DNA from: Paenibacillus sp. FSL R5-0345
Lineage (GTDB): Bacteria; Bacillota; Bacilli; Paenibacillales; Paenibacillaceae
NCBI RefSeq assembly: GCF_000758585.1
Contig: NZ_CP009281.1
Coordinates: forward strand, 5,642,001-5,706,000
Length of the DNA stretch: 64,000 nucleotides
Direction: 5' to 3'
Below, one piece after another: positions 43,485 through 52,471 of the stretch (positions are counted from its first letter, which is position 1; the number at the start of each line of letters is the position of its first letter). A program made the position numbers and the translations under genes. The notes beneath the pieces are model-generated. The model saw only the letters and a program-made list of their open reading frames with translations. It did no database searches and was not told the DNA's origin.

Positions 43485-45590
43485 TTATTCGGTACCTGTA
43501 GCCGTTCCCTCCTTCGCAGGGTCATTGACATTATTACCTGACTGAAGGCTCTTCTTCGGAACACCATCAAGCCCGTATTCCCAATCATAAGCATCGAAAA
43601 TTTTGCGTGCTACAGGCGCAGCACTTTGGGAACCAAAGCCACCCTCAGGAATGACTACGGCCACTGCCAGCTTAGGGTTATTACGTGGAGCATAAGCAAT
43701 AAATACACCATTATCGCGAATTTGACCCTTAGCCACTTGCTGTGATGTTCCTGTCTTACGAGCAAAATCATAAGGGAAATCAGAAAAAGCACTAACTTCG
43801 CTTCGCATACCCTGTTGTATTTCTTTCCAATAGGATTTATCGAAGGCTGTTACTTCATCCAGTACCTCACGACCGAACTCCTTGACTACTTTTCCATCAG
43901 CATCTGTAATCTTGCTAACGAGTTGAGGTTTGATCCGCTGTCCTTCGTTAGCAAGTGTAGCTACGTATTGCGCAAGCTGCAACACTGTATAACTACCTTG
44001 TTGACCGAAAGAAGCATATACAAGTGCCGCTTGTGCACTACCCGCAGCCTCTATATTGGTATAGTTAATCTGTCCTAAGAATTCATTTGGCAGACCACTT
44101 CCCGTGGATACACCAAGACCAAACTCTTTCATATACTTATCCCAGACATCTATCCCCTTACTCTTATACTTCTCATATAATCTTTTACCGACCATATCAA
44201 CCATGAACGCATTCGAGGACTTCTCAATCGCTCTTGCAGGGTCCATAGAACCGTAGACATGTCCTCCAGAGTTTCTTACCTTGGTTTCATGACCTGTTTT
44301 ACCAAAAGTCGCAAAGCCTTTATCTGAGTAGTAGGTTGAAGGTGTAAATAGACCTTCATTCAGACCCACGAGTACACTTAACGGTTTAATAGTTGAACCT
44401 AGAAGCAGCACTGATCTTAGTCCATTCCCTGAAGTTCCTGAAGAAATCGGGTTAATGGTACCGTTCTGGTAGTTGTCCATAATACTGTTCCAGACATCTG
44501 TAGATAAGGAGCCTGATGTCCAAATATTCGTATCGTAGTCCGGCATACTCGCCATACTGACGATATTTCCCGTATCGACTTCCATCGCCACAGCGTAACC
44601 CGTTAATGCATTAGGATGCGTTTTACCCTGTACAGGATTGGAATGCAGCCACTTAATCTGATCCATAATGGCCTGCTCTGTCTTCATCTGGATATTCTTA
44701 TTAATCGTTGTCCAAACGTCGTTACCTTTCACAGGAGGGACAACTCGTTCGACTTTCTCAGCCATATTCTGTGGATTTACAGAAATTTCTTGATACCCAT
44801 TTTGTCCCCGAAGCTCTCTCTGATACTGTAGCTCCAGACCGTCAAATCCGACAAATTCATCATCTTTGTACGTTAGTCCTGGCTCTGGATTGTTCTTCAT
44901 AGCATTTAAGATATTCTTATAAATATTAAGGCTGTTTGCTGATTTAAAAGGCTTGATATACCCTATCGTCTGTACGGCAACCGTATCTTTATCGTAATGA
45001 CGAATGCTTTCCTCGACAATTTCAAGACCCGGATATTCACCCTTATGTTCCATGAAATAGGCTACTTCCTGAGTAGTCAGATCAGCCTTAATCCGCCGTG
45101 CCATAAAGCCGAGTGATTTGCGGAAATATAAATCCAGCGCTTCAATAACATCTTCTTCTGTCATCTTTTCAGCATTTGGATCGCCATATTTATTGAAATC
45201 AGCTACCAGCTTCGCCGCCAATGCATCTGACTTGGCTTTAGCTTCCGGGGTCAACGTAGTTTTACCGGTAATTTTATCTGTTTGTTTCGCGGTATACTCC
45301 TTATTGAGTGTAATATACAGCGATTGTACCGGCGTAGAGTACGCTAACTTCTCACCTTCAGCAGCATAAATTACACCTCTCATGGATGCAAGAGGTACAT
45401 TTTTGGTATCTCTGCTTGTCTCCACTTCGGTTAAAGTCGGGCCTTCCACGAACTGCAACACAGCCAGGCGTATAATAATTACGCAAAATATAACGAACGT
45501 GCTAAAGAAAAACACGTTGAGTCGCAGGCCTATGGAACTTTTACTGCTGGTCTCATCTGGAGGTGAGGCCTGCTTACGGAAAAAACTCAC
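43485..45590 (-). CDS. Class B penicillin-binding protein (transpeptidase), copy 1
   Basis: A 701-aa PBP2-type protein: cytoplasmic tail, one membrane helix (about 25-46), a dimerisation/pedestal region, then the transpeptidase domain. Active-site motifs: Ser-x-x-Lys as STIK in GSTIKPLS (near 395), SSN in EKSSNAF and KTG in RKTGTSQQ (near 610). It crosslinks peptidoglycan. It starts with GTG after GGAGAG. It is a tandem paralog of the next PBP upstream, with a dispersed repeat between them. Confidence 0.93.
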   Translation of the reverse strand: MSFFRKQASPPDETSSKSSIGLRLNVFFFSTFVIFCVIIIRLAVLQFVEGPTLTEVETSRDTKNVPLASMRGVIYAAEGEKLAYSTPVQSLYITLNKEYTAKQTDKITGKTTLTPEAKAKSDALAAKLVADFNKYGDPNAEKMTEEDVIEALDLYFRKSLGFMARRIKADLTTQEVAYFMEHKGEYPGLEIVEESIRHYDKDTVAVQTIGYIKPFKSANSLNIYKNILNAMKNNPEPGLTYKDDEFVGFDGLELQYQRELRGQNGYQEISVNPQNMAEKVERVVPPVKGNDVWTTINKNIQMKTEQAIMDQIKWLHSNPVQGKTHPNALTGYAVAMEVDTGNIVSMASMPDYDTNIWTSGSLSTDVWNSIMDNYQNGTINPISSGTSGNGLRSVLLLGSTIKPLSVLVGLNEGLFTPSTYYSDKGFATFGKTGHETKVRNSGGHVYGSMDPARAIEKSSNAFMVDMVGKRLYEKYKSKGIDVWDKYMKEFGLGVSTGSGLPNEFLGQINYTNIEAAGSAQAALVYASFGQQGSYTVLQLAQYVATLANEGQRIKPQLVSKITDADGKVVKEFGREVLDEVTAFDKSYWKEIQQGMRSEVSAFSDFPYDFARKTGTSQQVAKGQIRDNGVFIAYAPRNNPKLAVAVVIPEGGFGSQSAAPVARKIFDAYDWEYGLDGVPKKSLQSGNNVNDPAKEGTATGTE

Positions 45591-45611
45591 AGTATATTTC
45601 TCTCCTTTTTC

Positions 45612-45711
45612 TCTAAAATATAAGAAACTATAAGTTTCACGTTATACATTATCCTTATATTTTTCGCATAAACGCTTACCGTCCTTTAGGGACGCCGAAG
45701 GCGTTTTTATT
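45612..45711 (-). repeat. Dispersed two-hairpin repeat, copy 3
   Basis: On the minus strand: AAACGCCTTCGGCGTCC and GGACGGTAAGCGTTTATGCG hairpin, then the AT-rich arms AAATATAAGGATAATGTATA and TTATAGTTTCTTATATTT. It fills the gap between the two PBP genes, starting 14 nt after the stop of copy 2. Confidence 0.85.
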
Positions 45712-45724
45712 TGAAATAAGCCTG

Positions 45725-47800
45725 TTATTCTTGAATGGGTTCTGTCACAGGAGTTACATTCTTTTTTGGCACACCATCGAGCCCGTACTCCCAATCGTAG
45801 GCGTCAAAAATCTTTCGAGCCACCGGAGCAGCGCTGTTGGAGCCAAAGCCGCCTTCAGGTATAACAACCGCTACGGCCAGCTTCGGATTTTCTCGCGGGG
45901 CAAAGGCAATAAACACCCCATTATCGCGGTTTATATTTTTTCTGTCTGTTTTTTCAGAGGTACCTGTCTTACGTGCAAAATCATAAGGAAAATCATCAAA
46001 GGCACTAACTTTACTACTCATCCCCTGTTTGATCTCTTTCCAGTAGGATTTGTTAAACGTTACCTTATTAAGCACTTCTCTTTGAAATTCCTTAACCACC
46101 TTACCTTGCGCATCCGTAATCTTACTAACGAGCTGAGGCTTAATACGCACCCCTTCATTAGCAAGGGTAGCTGCATACTGGGCAAGCTGTAGTGTAGTAT
46201 AGCTGCCTTGTTGGCCAAAAGAAGCATAGATCAGAGCAGCCTGCGAACTGCCTGCGGCCTTAAGATCAGTGTAGTTAATCTGGCCCGGTGATTCACCTGG
46301 GAGTCCACTTTTCGTAGATACACCCAATCCGAACTCTTTCATATATTCGTCCCAAACCTCAATGCCTTTATCCCCCGGATATTTCTTGTAAAGCTGTTTG
46401 CCCACCATATCGACCATAAATACGTTAGAGGAATCTGTAATCGCCTTTGCTGGACGTAGTGAACCATATACGTGACCCGATGAATTTCTTACGGAAGATT
46501 TATTATCCTTACCGAAATAGGTAATGCCCACATCTGTGTAAGTTGTTGATGTATTAAAAAAACCTTCGTTCAAACCAATTAACACACTTAATGGCTTAAT
46601 CGTAGATCCCATAAACACAAGTGAACTAAAATCATGACCTGATCTACCAGACGAATTTGAAGTAATTGTACCGTTTAGATGGTTATTCATGATTTTATTC
46701 CAAACAGTAGTTGGTAAGGAATCTTTGGTCCACACATTCGAATCGTAATCCGGCATGCTTGCCATAGCGACGATATTTCCAGTCTCCACTTCCATTGCTA
46801 CGGCGTATCCTGTTAAAGCATCCGGATGTGTCTCACCTTGAACAGCATTGGCATGTAGCCATTTGATCTGATCCAATATAGCTTGTTCTGTCTTCATCTG
46901 GATCTTCTTATTAATGGTCATCCAAATATTATTACCTTTTACAGGAGCAACGTTCTGTTCAACCTTCTCAGCCATATTCTGAGGGGTTATCGAAATGACC
47001 TGATAACCATTTTCTCCTCGCAGCTCTCGTTGATACTGCATTTCCAGACCGTCAAATCCCACGTATTCTTCTGCTTTATACATAAGGCCAGGCGAAGCAT
47101 CTTTTTTCATAGCACTACGAATATTCTTGTATAGCGCTATATCTTCAGTCGATTTGAAAGGCTTCCCAAAGCCGACCGTTTGAACCGCCACCGTGTCTTT
47201 ATCGTAATGACGAAGACTTTCCTCCACGATGCTAAGTCCCGGATAATCGTCCTTATGCTCCATGAAATAGGCTATTTCTTTTGGAACTAATCCAGTCTTA
47301 ATTCGCCGCGGTACATACCCTAAATATTTCTTGAAATCTAAATCTAATAAATCCAAGATATCTTTCTGAGTAAGCTTAGGTGCATTGGGATCTCCATATT
47401 TAGCAAAATCAGCCGCAAGTCTTGCCGCAAGCGCATTAGACTTGTTCTTCGCCTTCTCCGTAAATGAGGATTCCCCTGTTACTTTATCTGTTGTTCTAGC
47501 TGTGTAATCCTTAGTTAATGTAAGGTAAAGTGATTCCGTAGGTGTTGAAAAGGCAATCTGCTCTCCTTCGGCAGCAAAAATAATCCCACGCAACGCTGCG
47601 AGCGGAACAATTTTCGTTTCCCGATTCGTTTCTTCTTCAGACAACAGTGCTCCCTCAGTAAATTGCAAACCTGCAAGACGAACAATAATAATGCAAAAAA
47701 CAAAAAAAGTGCCAAAGAAAAAAATATTCAGTCTCAGACCTACAGAATTTCTTGAAGATATCCCGTCCTTAGGCGGGGGCAGCTTACCAAACAAGCTCAC
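45725..47800 (-). CDS. Class B penicillin-binding protein (transpeptidase), copy 2
   Basis: A 691-aa paralog of the adjacent PBP, alike over its whole length with stretches of near-identity. Membrane helix near residue 25-46; active-site motifs STIK, SSN (TDSSNVF) and KTG (RKTGTSEK). It starts with GTG after GGGGAG. It probably arose by tandem duplication and then diverged, e.g. around the post-KTG loop (SEKTDRKNINRD versus SQQVAKGQIRD). The individual roles (elongation or sporulation) cannot be assigned. Confidence 0.93.
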   Translation of the reverse strand: MSLFGKLPPPKDGISSRNSVGLRLNIFFFGTFFVFCIIIVRLAGLQFTEGALLSEEETNRETKIVPLAALRGIIFAAEGEQIAFSTPTESLYLTLTKDYTARTTDKVTGESSFTEKAKNKSNALAARLAADFAKYGDPNAPKLTQKDILDLLDLDFKKYLGYVPRRIKTGLVPKEIAYFMEHKDDYPGLSIVEESLRHYDKDTVAVQTVGFGKPFKSTEDIALYKNIRSAMKKDASPGLMYKAEEYVGFDGLEMQYQRELRGENGYQVISITPQNMAEKVEQNVAPVKGNNIWMTINKKIQMKTEQAILDQIKWLHANAVQGETHPDALTGYAVAMEVETGNIVAMASMPDYDSNVWTKDSLPTTVWNKIMNNHLNGTITSNSSGRSGHDFSSLVFMGSTIKPLSVLIGLNEGFFNTSTTYTDVGITYFGKDNKSSVRNSSGHVYGSLRPAKAITDSSNVFMVDMVGKQLYKKYPGDKGIEVWDEYMKEFGLGVSTKSGLPGESPGQINYTDLKAAGSSQAALIYASFGQQGSYTTLQLAQYAATLANEGVRIKPQLVSKITDAQGKVVKEFQREVLNKVTFNKSYWKEIKQGMSSKVSAFDDFPYDFARKTGTSEKTDRKNINRDNGVFIAFAPRENPKLAVAVVIPEGGFGSNSAAPVARKIFDAYDWEYGLDGVPKKNVTPVTEPIQE

Positions 47801-47816
47801 CAGCTTTCTCCCCTTC

Positions 47817-47920
47817 TACAAGCATAAACGCCTTCTTCATCTTTATAAGGATGGTAAGTGTTTAAGCGAGAAATATAAGACATAAAGTATAGCGTAAACC
47901 TTATACTTTCTTATATTTAA
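47817..47920 (+). repeat. Dispersed two-hairpin repeat, copy 4
   Basis: ACAAGCATAAACGCC, then AAGGATGGTAAGTGTTTAAGCG and the AT-rich second part ending TTATACTTTCTTATATTT. It lies just upstream of PBP copy 2, in the 266-bp gap that otherwise shows no gene. Confidence 0.8.
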
Positions 47921-48066
47921 TGTCTGACACACCGTTACCTGCGACATTGCTCTCATGATGAAGGTGATTTCTAAGCTGCTTATTGTAAGCATAACACTCG
48001 CATTTAAGGTAGAGCTGTTGTAACTTGAGTTTATTGTACCACACCCAAGGAGTTCAGCGCCCTCAC

Positions 48067-49212
48067 TCAGAGGGCGTTCTCCCTTATATGAGTTTCATCA
48101 AAGTCCTTCGGATTGAACCAATCTCCACTGCTCGCCCAAGTCGGATCCAATGGGATCCACGCTTGCCGATCACTTATATATACTTCATTCCAAGCATGTG
48201 CACCATAACCGCCACGTCCGTCATACCCTTGGCCTGTTACAACCCGTACTTGTAAGCCCTGTGAACGGGCCATCACTGCGTACAATCGGGCATAGTCTAT
48301 ACACACCCCTTGCCGAGTGTCGAATGTATCCTGTGGTGTCTGTTCATGCCAGACCTTGTTTTGCAAATAATTATCAGCTTTGGCATAATCGTAAGTTACA
48401 CGCGAACCTACCCAATCATAGAGAAGTCTGGCTTTTTTTTCTTCGCCCTGCGCTTGTCCAGCAATGTCTTCTGCTGCTCCTATAATATCCTGAGGAATTT
48501 CGTGATCAATAACCTCATATTTTCTGCGAAGAATATCATTCATCTCAGCTGCAACGGTCTTCGTCAGGATAGGGAGCTTCTTCTGCACGGTCTCCCCAAC
48601 AATAGGTTCAAATACAGCGGCAGCACTTTGACTATAGATTGGAGATGACTCCACATAATGACTAAACCCACTCTCTGGATTTAATCCGACACAGATAAAA
48701 AGAGCAAGAACAATTACCAGACTACGAGTTAAGCCGATAATTAATCCAACAATTGCTCCTCCCATTCGGCTTACTTGCGTAATCTTTCTATCTTTAAATT
48801 TCTTAGTACGCCGTAATTGCGGAAAAGGAAGCAACATGGATAACAATCCCAGGAGCATACGAATCAACATATAAGAAATCAGGAGTAACAGCAGAAACCG
48901 AACTAGCGGGGATTCCGATAGCACAGACACCGCCGTATAATAAATTTGCTGCAACTGGGTAAGCTTCGTATCAGGCAAACTAATCCCCGACGCCCAATTC
49001 TCTACATAAGGATTCAGGTAAGCCGCAGCTGGGATAGCTAGTACCAAAGATACTATAGTAAATAATCCTGTTCCCAGCAGTCCAAATAATCTTCCGGTGG
49101 CACTTGAGAAGCCTCTGCTCCAGCCTTGCAATAGTGAGAAGACTACAACCAGCAGGAGGGCGATGGAGATGATATTAGCATCACTCACACTAGCCATCCA
49201 TCCGTTTATCAT
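48067..49212 (-). CDS. Membrane transglutaminase-like protein with CvpA-like N-terminus
   Basis: A 381-aa protein with two parts. Residues 1-190 are a multi-helix membrane region whose first helix and following GWSRGFSSATGRLFGLLG segment look like CvpA. The C-terminal part is a transglutaminase core with a Cys304-His339-Asp356 triad (GVCIDYA, GAHAWNE, PLDPTW). Such domains act as proteases or crosslinkers, here probably outside the membrane. AAAGGAG precedes the ATG. The physiological substrate is unknown. A hairpin overlaps its stop codon. Confidence 0.8.
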   Translation of the reverse strand: MINGWMASVSDANIISIALLLVVVFSLLQGWSRGFSSATGRLFGLLGTGLFTIVSLVLAIPAAAYLNPYVENWASGISLPDTKLTQLQQIYYTAVSVLSESPLVRFLLLLLISYMLIRMLLGLLSMLLPFPQLRRTKKFKDRKITQVSRMGGAIVGLIIGLTRSLVIVLALFICVGLNPESGFSHYVESSPIYSQSAAAVFEPIVGETVQKKLPILTKTVAAEMNDILRRKYEVIDHEIPQDIIGAAEDIAGQAQGEEKKARLLYDWVGSRVTYDYAKADNYLQNKVWHEQTPQDTFDTRQGVCIDYARLYAVMARSQGLQVRVVTGQGYDGRGGYGAHAWNEVYISDRQAWIPLDPTWASSGDWFNPKDFDETHIRENAL

Positions 49213-49274
49213 ATCCGCTCACTCCTTTCAGTCGCCTGCTTGCTCGGCTGTTATATTTTTTGAGTTCAAGCCTA

Positions 49275-49712
49275 TCACTTATGTTTTTGGGCTTCCTCGA
49301 TAAATGTTTTTGTCGTATCTGTAACACTCCACTTCCCAAGACTAACGCCACGGAAAGTAACCTCTACTTTATCTTCACCCGCTGCGCCCTTCACTTCAAT
49401 ATTTGGGGTTGTGATCGTAAATGTCCCATCTCCATTTGAAGTATACTTCGCATCCTGCGCTTCTTTAAGCATAACCTCTTGCGCTTCCTTCTTTAGCGTA
49501 CTTACTGTTCCATCCGCCACCTTATTCACAGCGTTACCAATTTGGTCCATTGTAACACCACTATAGATGAATAAACCTACAACGATAACAATGACAATCG
49601 CCCATTTCAGAACGGTTTTGACCAAATTAACAACCGCAAACAGCAGGACAAGCGCAATAACAATAACTAGCCAATTTTCCCTTATAAACTGTGACCATAC
49701 CTCTGGATCCAT
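49275..49712 (-). CDS. Membrane-anchored protein of unknown function
   Basis: About 145 aa from an ATG at 49712; a longer form starting at 49781 is possible, and the start is uncertain. Two adjacent hydrophobic stretches (about residues 10-50) precede a polar domain (about 60-145) with beta-rich patterns such as DGTFTITTPNIEVKG. The domain probably lies outside the cell. It is 62 bp upstream of the transglutaminase gene, so the two are likely an operon. Family not recognised. Confidence 0.65.
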   Translation of the reverse strand: MDPEVWSQFIRENWLVIVIALVLLFAVVNLVKTVLKWAIVIVIVVGLFIYSGVTMDQIGNAVNKVADGTVSTLKKEAQEVMLKEAQDAKYTSNGDGTFTITTPNIEVKGAAGEDKVEVTFRGVSLGKWSVTDTTKTFIEEAQKHK

Positions 49713-49982
49713 CAACCTCACAACACCCCTATCACCTAATTTCGTCCTAAGGATTCTCACTTCCCATAGACATAACGCCAATATTAATTATTATACATGA
49801 ATGCCCATCATAATTCATGGTTCCACCCTCCGCGAAAGGTATACCCTACTAAACGATTTAAAAAAGCGGTATAAGCCCTCTCTGTCCCACGTAAAGTACA
49901 AGTAGTGCTTTAATTTTGTTCTTCATTATTAAGCCGTCCTGCGTTAACTTGTGCTGTAGGTGGCTCTTGGAGGTGTTTCCCT

Positions 49983-51167
49983 GTGAAAACTGCGCTGTGG
50001 CTATACTTATTTCTCTTTCTGGCTTTCTTCGATTTACATGCTCAGTATCCTGTCCTTACACCCTTTGCCATCTCTCTTGGTGCGGGACCCACCTTTATTG
50101 GCTGGATGATGGGCATGTACTCATTGACCCACCTTCCCGGCAATCTACTTGCAGGCGTACTCGTCGATCGCAACGGTTCCCGCCGCTACATCGTCTTCAG
50201 CCTTGTCGCTGCGGGAGCTATTTTACTGCTGCAGGCTCATGTGCAGCTTCCATGGCATCTGCTAATGCTAAGAGCAGCGAGTGGATTCGTCCTCGCCTTC
50301 CTCTCTCCAGCATGTATGACACTGCTGGCTTCATTGTCATCGGATGCCACAGAGCAAGGTAAATATATGTCCGGACATGGTATCGTTCATACTTTAGCTT
50401 CAGTTGTATCCCCTGCAGCGGGAGCTTTTATTGTAGCAAAAGCCGGCTACTCTGGCACCTTCACCACACTTGGATGGCTGCTTATCGCAACAGGAGTCAT
50501 GGCTTTTTTCAGTGTACCTGCGCCTTCAAGACGTACATTAAGCCCGCTAAGCACAGCGCAGTCACCAAAAATCCCTGCTAAACCTTCTATTCCGGCGAAA
50601 GATGATGATCTCGTATCCAAACGTTATTACCTGTTACCTTTTTTCGTTTCCTGTTCACAAGGCGTGCTCTTTTTCGAGCTCCCACTGTCTCAAACAGGCA
50701 GTAACAGCATTCTTTCCACAGGCATCCTACTGTCACTCCTTAGTTTAGGTGCTTTGGTAACGCTCAGCATGCTCTTCCTGAACCGTCTTTCTCCGGGAGG
50801 AAGAATTGCAGCGGCATTATTGGGAATGGCCATCTGCTTCTTTGCACTCGCTTCATTCCACACCATTCCGACTGCCGCTATTCTCTTTATGCTTGGTGCG
50901 GCTAAAGGAGTGTTGTTCCCTGCAATGGCATCACTTTTTATTAGTCTAGGCGGCCCTGGTCGAATGGGTCGGACCTTCTCCTTGCAGTCGATTGCCATGT
51001 CACTTGGTGCATTCGCTGGACCCGTAGCCGCCGGACAGCTAAGGGGATTCGTTTCACCTTACTTCATAGCCTTTCTACTGCTCATGGTCGCGTTGCTTCT
51101 GCTTCCGCCTAACAATACAGGGAAACTATCTGACCTCACTTCCAAATGGAACGGGCGAGCCGCATGA
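49983..51167 (+). CDS. MFS transporter
   Basis: A 394-aa major facilitator with about 12 helices. The loop 2-3 motif is seen as GVLVDRNGSRR (G-x3-D-R-x-G-R/S-R type). The central loop (about 180-215) is polar and proline-rich (SRRTLSPLSTAQ...). It starts with GTG after TGGAGGTG. It could be a drug or metabolite exporter; no neighbour hints at the substrate. Confidence 0.88.
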   Translation: MKTALWLYLFLFLAFFDLHAQYPVLTPFAISLGAGPTFIGWMMGMYSLTHLPGNLLAGVLVDRNGSRRYIVFSLVAAGAILLLQAHVQLPWHLLMLRAASGFVLAFLSPACMTLLASLSSDATEQGKYMSGHGIVHTLASVVSPAAGAFIVAKAGYSGTFTTLGWLLIATGVMAFFSVPAPSRRTLSPLSTAQSPKIPAKPSIPAKDDDLVSKRYYLLPFFVSCSQGVLFFELPLSQTGSNSILSTGILLSLLSLGALVTLSMLFLNRLSPGGRIAAALLGMAICFFALASFHTIPTAAILFMLGAAKGVLFPAMASLFISLGGPGRMGRTFSLQSIAMSLGAFAGPVAAGQLRGFVSPYFIAFLLLMVALLLLPPNNTGKLSDLTSKWNGRAA

Positions 51168-51299
51168 TTCTTTGTTTTTACGACATTTCCCGGGGAATGA
51201 AGACTTTCCTGCAGAAACGGTTGTTAAAAATGACGATCCTTCGGTAAACTATAATGAGTCTGAAGCTTGGGGCCCATTTCCGGAGGTGATTTTCAGTTA

Positions 51300-51647
51300 A
51301 TGTCCATTACGATTATTGTCGAAGGCAAAAACGATCGTAGCAGATTACGGCGTGTGCTGGTACCGGAAGTAGAAATCCTATGTACCTTTGGCACATTAAA
51401 TACACTTAAATTAGAGTCCCTTCGGCAACAAGTAGGGGATGGAGAAGTGTACCTTTATCTGGATAACGACTCTTCTGGCAAAAAAATACGCAGTGTTCTC
51501 CGTGATGCTTTCCCCGATGCCGGTCACATCTATACTCGTCGCGGATATGCTGGGGTGGAGGGTACGCCCGATGAATACAATATCACTCAGCTTGAGAAAG
51601 CTGGATTGGAAGATTTCATCATCTATCCTGAACCCCTTCCTTTTTAA
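51300..51647 (+). CDS. Small Toprim-domain protein
   Basis: A 115-aa protein that is essentially one Toprim domain: VEGKND with the catalytic-type Glu9, and the DND motif at 55-57. Toprim domains are found in primases, topoisomerases, RNase M5 and OLD nucleases. This short stand-alone form resembles Bacillus YusF; its role is unknown. GGAGG lies 13 nt before the ATG, somewhat far. The dispersed repeat begins just after the stop. Confidence 0.78.
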   Translation: MSITIIVEGKNDRSRLRRVLVPEVEILCTFGTLNTLKLESLRQQVGDGEVYLYLDNDSSGKKIRSVLRDAFPDAGHIYTRRGYAGVEGTPDEYNITQLEKAGLEDFIIYPEPLPF

Positions 51648-51653
51648 GCTGAA

Positions 51654-51753
51654 ACAAGCATAAACGCTTATCGTCCTTATAAGGACGATAAGCGTTTATA
51701 CGAGAAATATTAAGGATTCTATATAGCGTGAAACTTATATTTTCTTATATTTC
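51654..51753 (+). repeat. Dispersed two-hairpin repeat, copy 5
   Basis: This copy has the most regular hairpin 1: TAAACGCTTATCGTCCTT pairs perfectly with AAGGACGATAAGCGTTTA. Part 2 again ends TTATATTTTCTTATATTT. It starts 7 nt after the Toprim gene stop. Confidence 0.85.
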
Positions 51754-51756
51754 ATT

Positions 51757-51814
51757 AAAAAAACGCCTTCTTCGTTATCCCTTCCAAAAAGGGGGATTCG
51801 AAAAAGGCGTCTTT
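51757..51814 (-). terminator. Terminator of the ctaB-sco operon
   Basis: ACGCCTT-TTCG pairs with CGAA-AAGGCGT and inner ATCCC with GGGGAT; on the minus strand a U7 run follows. Confidence 0.85.
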
Positions 51815-51830
51815 GGTGTATCGGTATGTT

Positions 51831-52454
51831 CTATTCCCGAGCCAATTCCTTCAGCTGAGCCGCAAGAAATTCAGGAGTTACGGTCTCCGTATCACCTGCG
51901 TCATACAATGCACGAAGACGATTGTCTCGGTCAACTAACGCTATACGGTTGGCATGTACGAAATTTTCTTTGGAATTCCCCGCGATTAGTACTTTAAAAG
52001 AATCAGTCGCCAGCTTACGAACTTCTTCCTGATCTCCCCGCAAGAAATACCATCCATCATAATTCGCCTGAAAACGGTCCGCAAACGTCTTAATAGCTTC
52101 CCGAGTATCATTCTTCGGATCAAAAGAGATAGAGACAAACTCCGTATCTTTACCAAAGCTGCCATCCTCAACCAAAATCTTCTGTGTCTGAGATAACAAA
52201 AACGTAGTTATAGGACATACATCCGGACACTGAGTAAAAAAGAAGTATACCAACCGTGCTTTACCTTGTGTATCAGCCAGAGTAATCTGGTCTCCATTCA
52301 CATTTTCAAGAGAAAAGTCCTGTACTTCTCCGATTACTGGCAGTTTTTCTTTTCCTAAATTCAAAGAGTTAACTGCCAGATAACCAGCCATAATCAAAGC
52401 AAGTAATAGCAGAAGCCAAGTCCATTTATAACGCTTAAAGGTCTGCACGGACAC
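51831..52454 (-). CDS. SCO1/SenC family copper chaperone
   Basis: A 207-aa protein with one N-terminal membrane anchor (about 12-28) and a thioredoxin-like domain. Copper ligands are Cys76 and Cys80 (CPDVC) and His167 (FVHANR). It helps assemble the CuA site of cytochrome c oxidase on the outer membrane face. It starts with GTG after AGGGAGG. It is 17 bp downstream of ctaB, which supports an oxidase role. Confidence 0.92.
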   Translation of the reverse strand: MSVQTFKRYKWTWLLLLLALIMAGYLAVNSLNLGKEKLPVIGEVQDFSLENVNGDQITLADTQGKARLVYFFFTQCPDVCPITTFLLSQTQKILVEDGSFGKDTEFVSISFDPKNDTREAIKTFADRFQANYDGWYFLRGDQEEVRKLATDSFKVLIAGNSKENFVHANRIALVDRDNRLRALYDAGDTETVTPEFLAAQLKELARE

Positions 52455-52471
52455 GTATACCCTCCCTCTTC

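Noticed and set aside
48056..48080. Terminator of the transglutaminase gene
   Set aside because: A CGCCCTC/GAGGGCG hairpin exists but overlaps the stop codon and has no U-tract.
20587..51753. cre sites inside the dispersed repeats (TAAGCGTTTA core)
   Set aside because: The outer positions do not match the consensus, and the symmetry is explained by the hairpin stem of the element.
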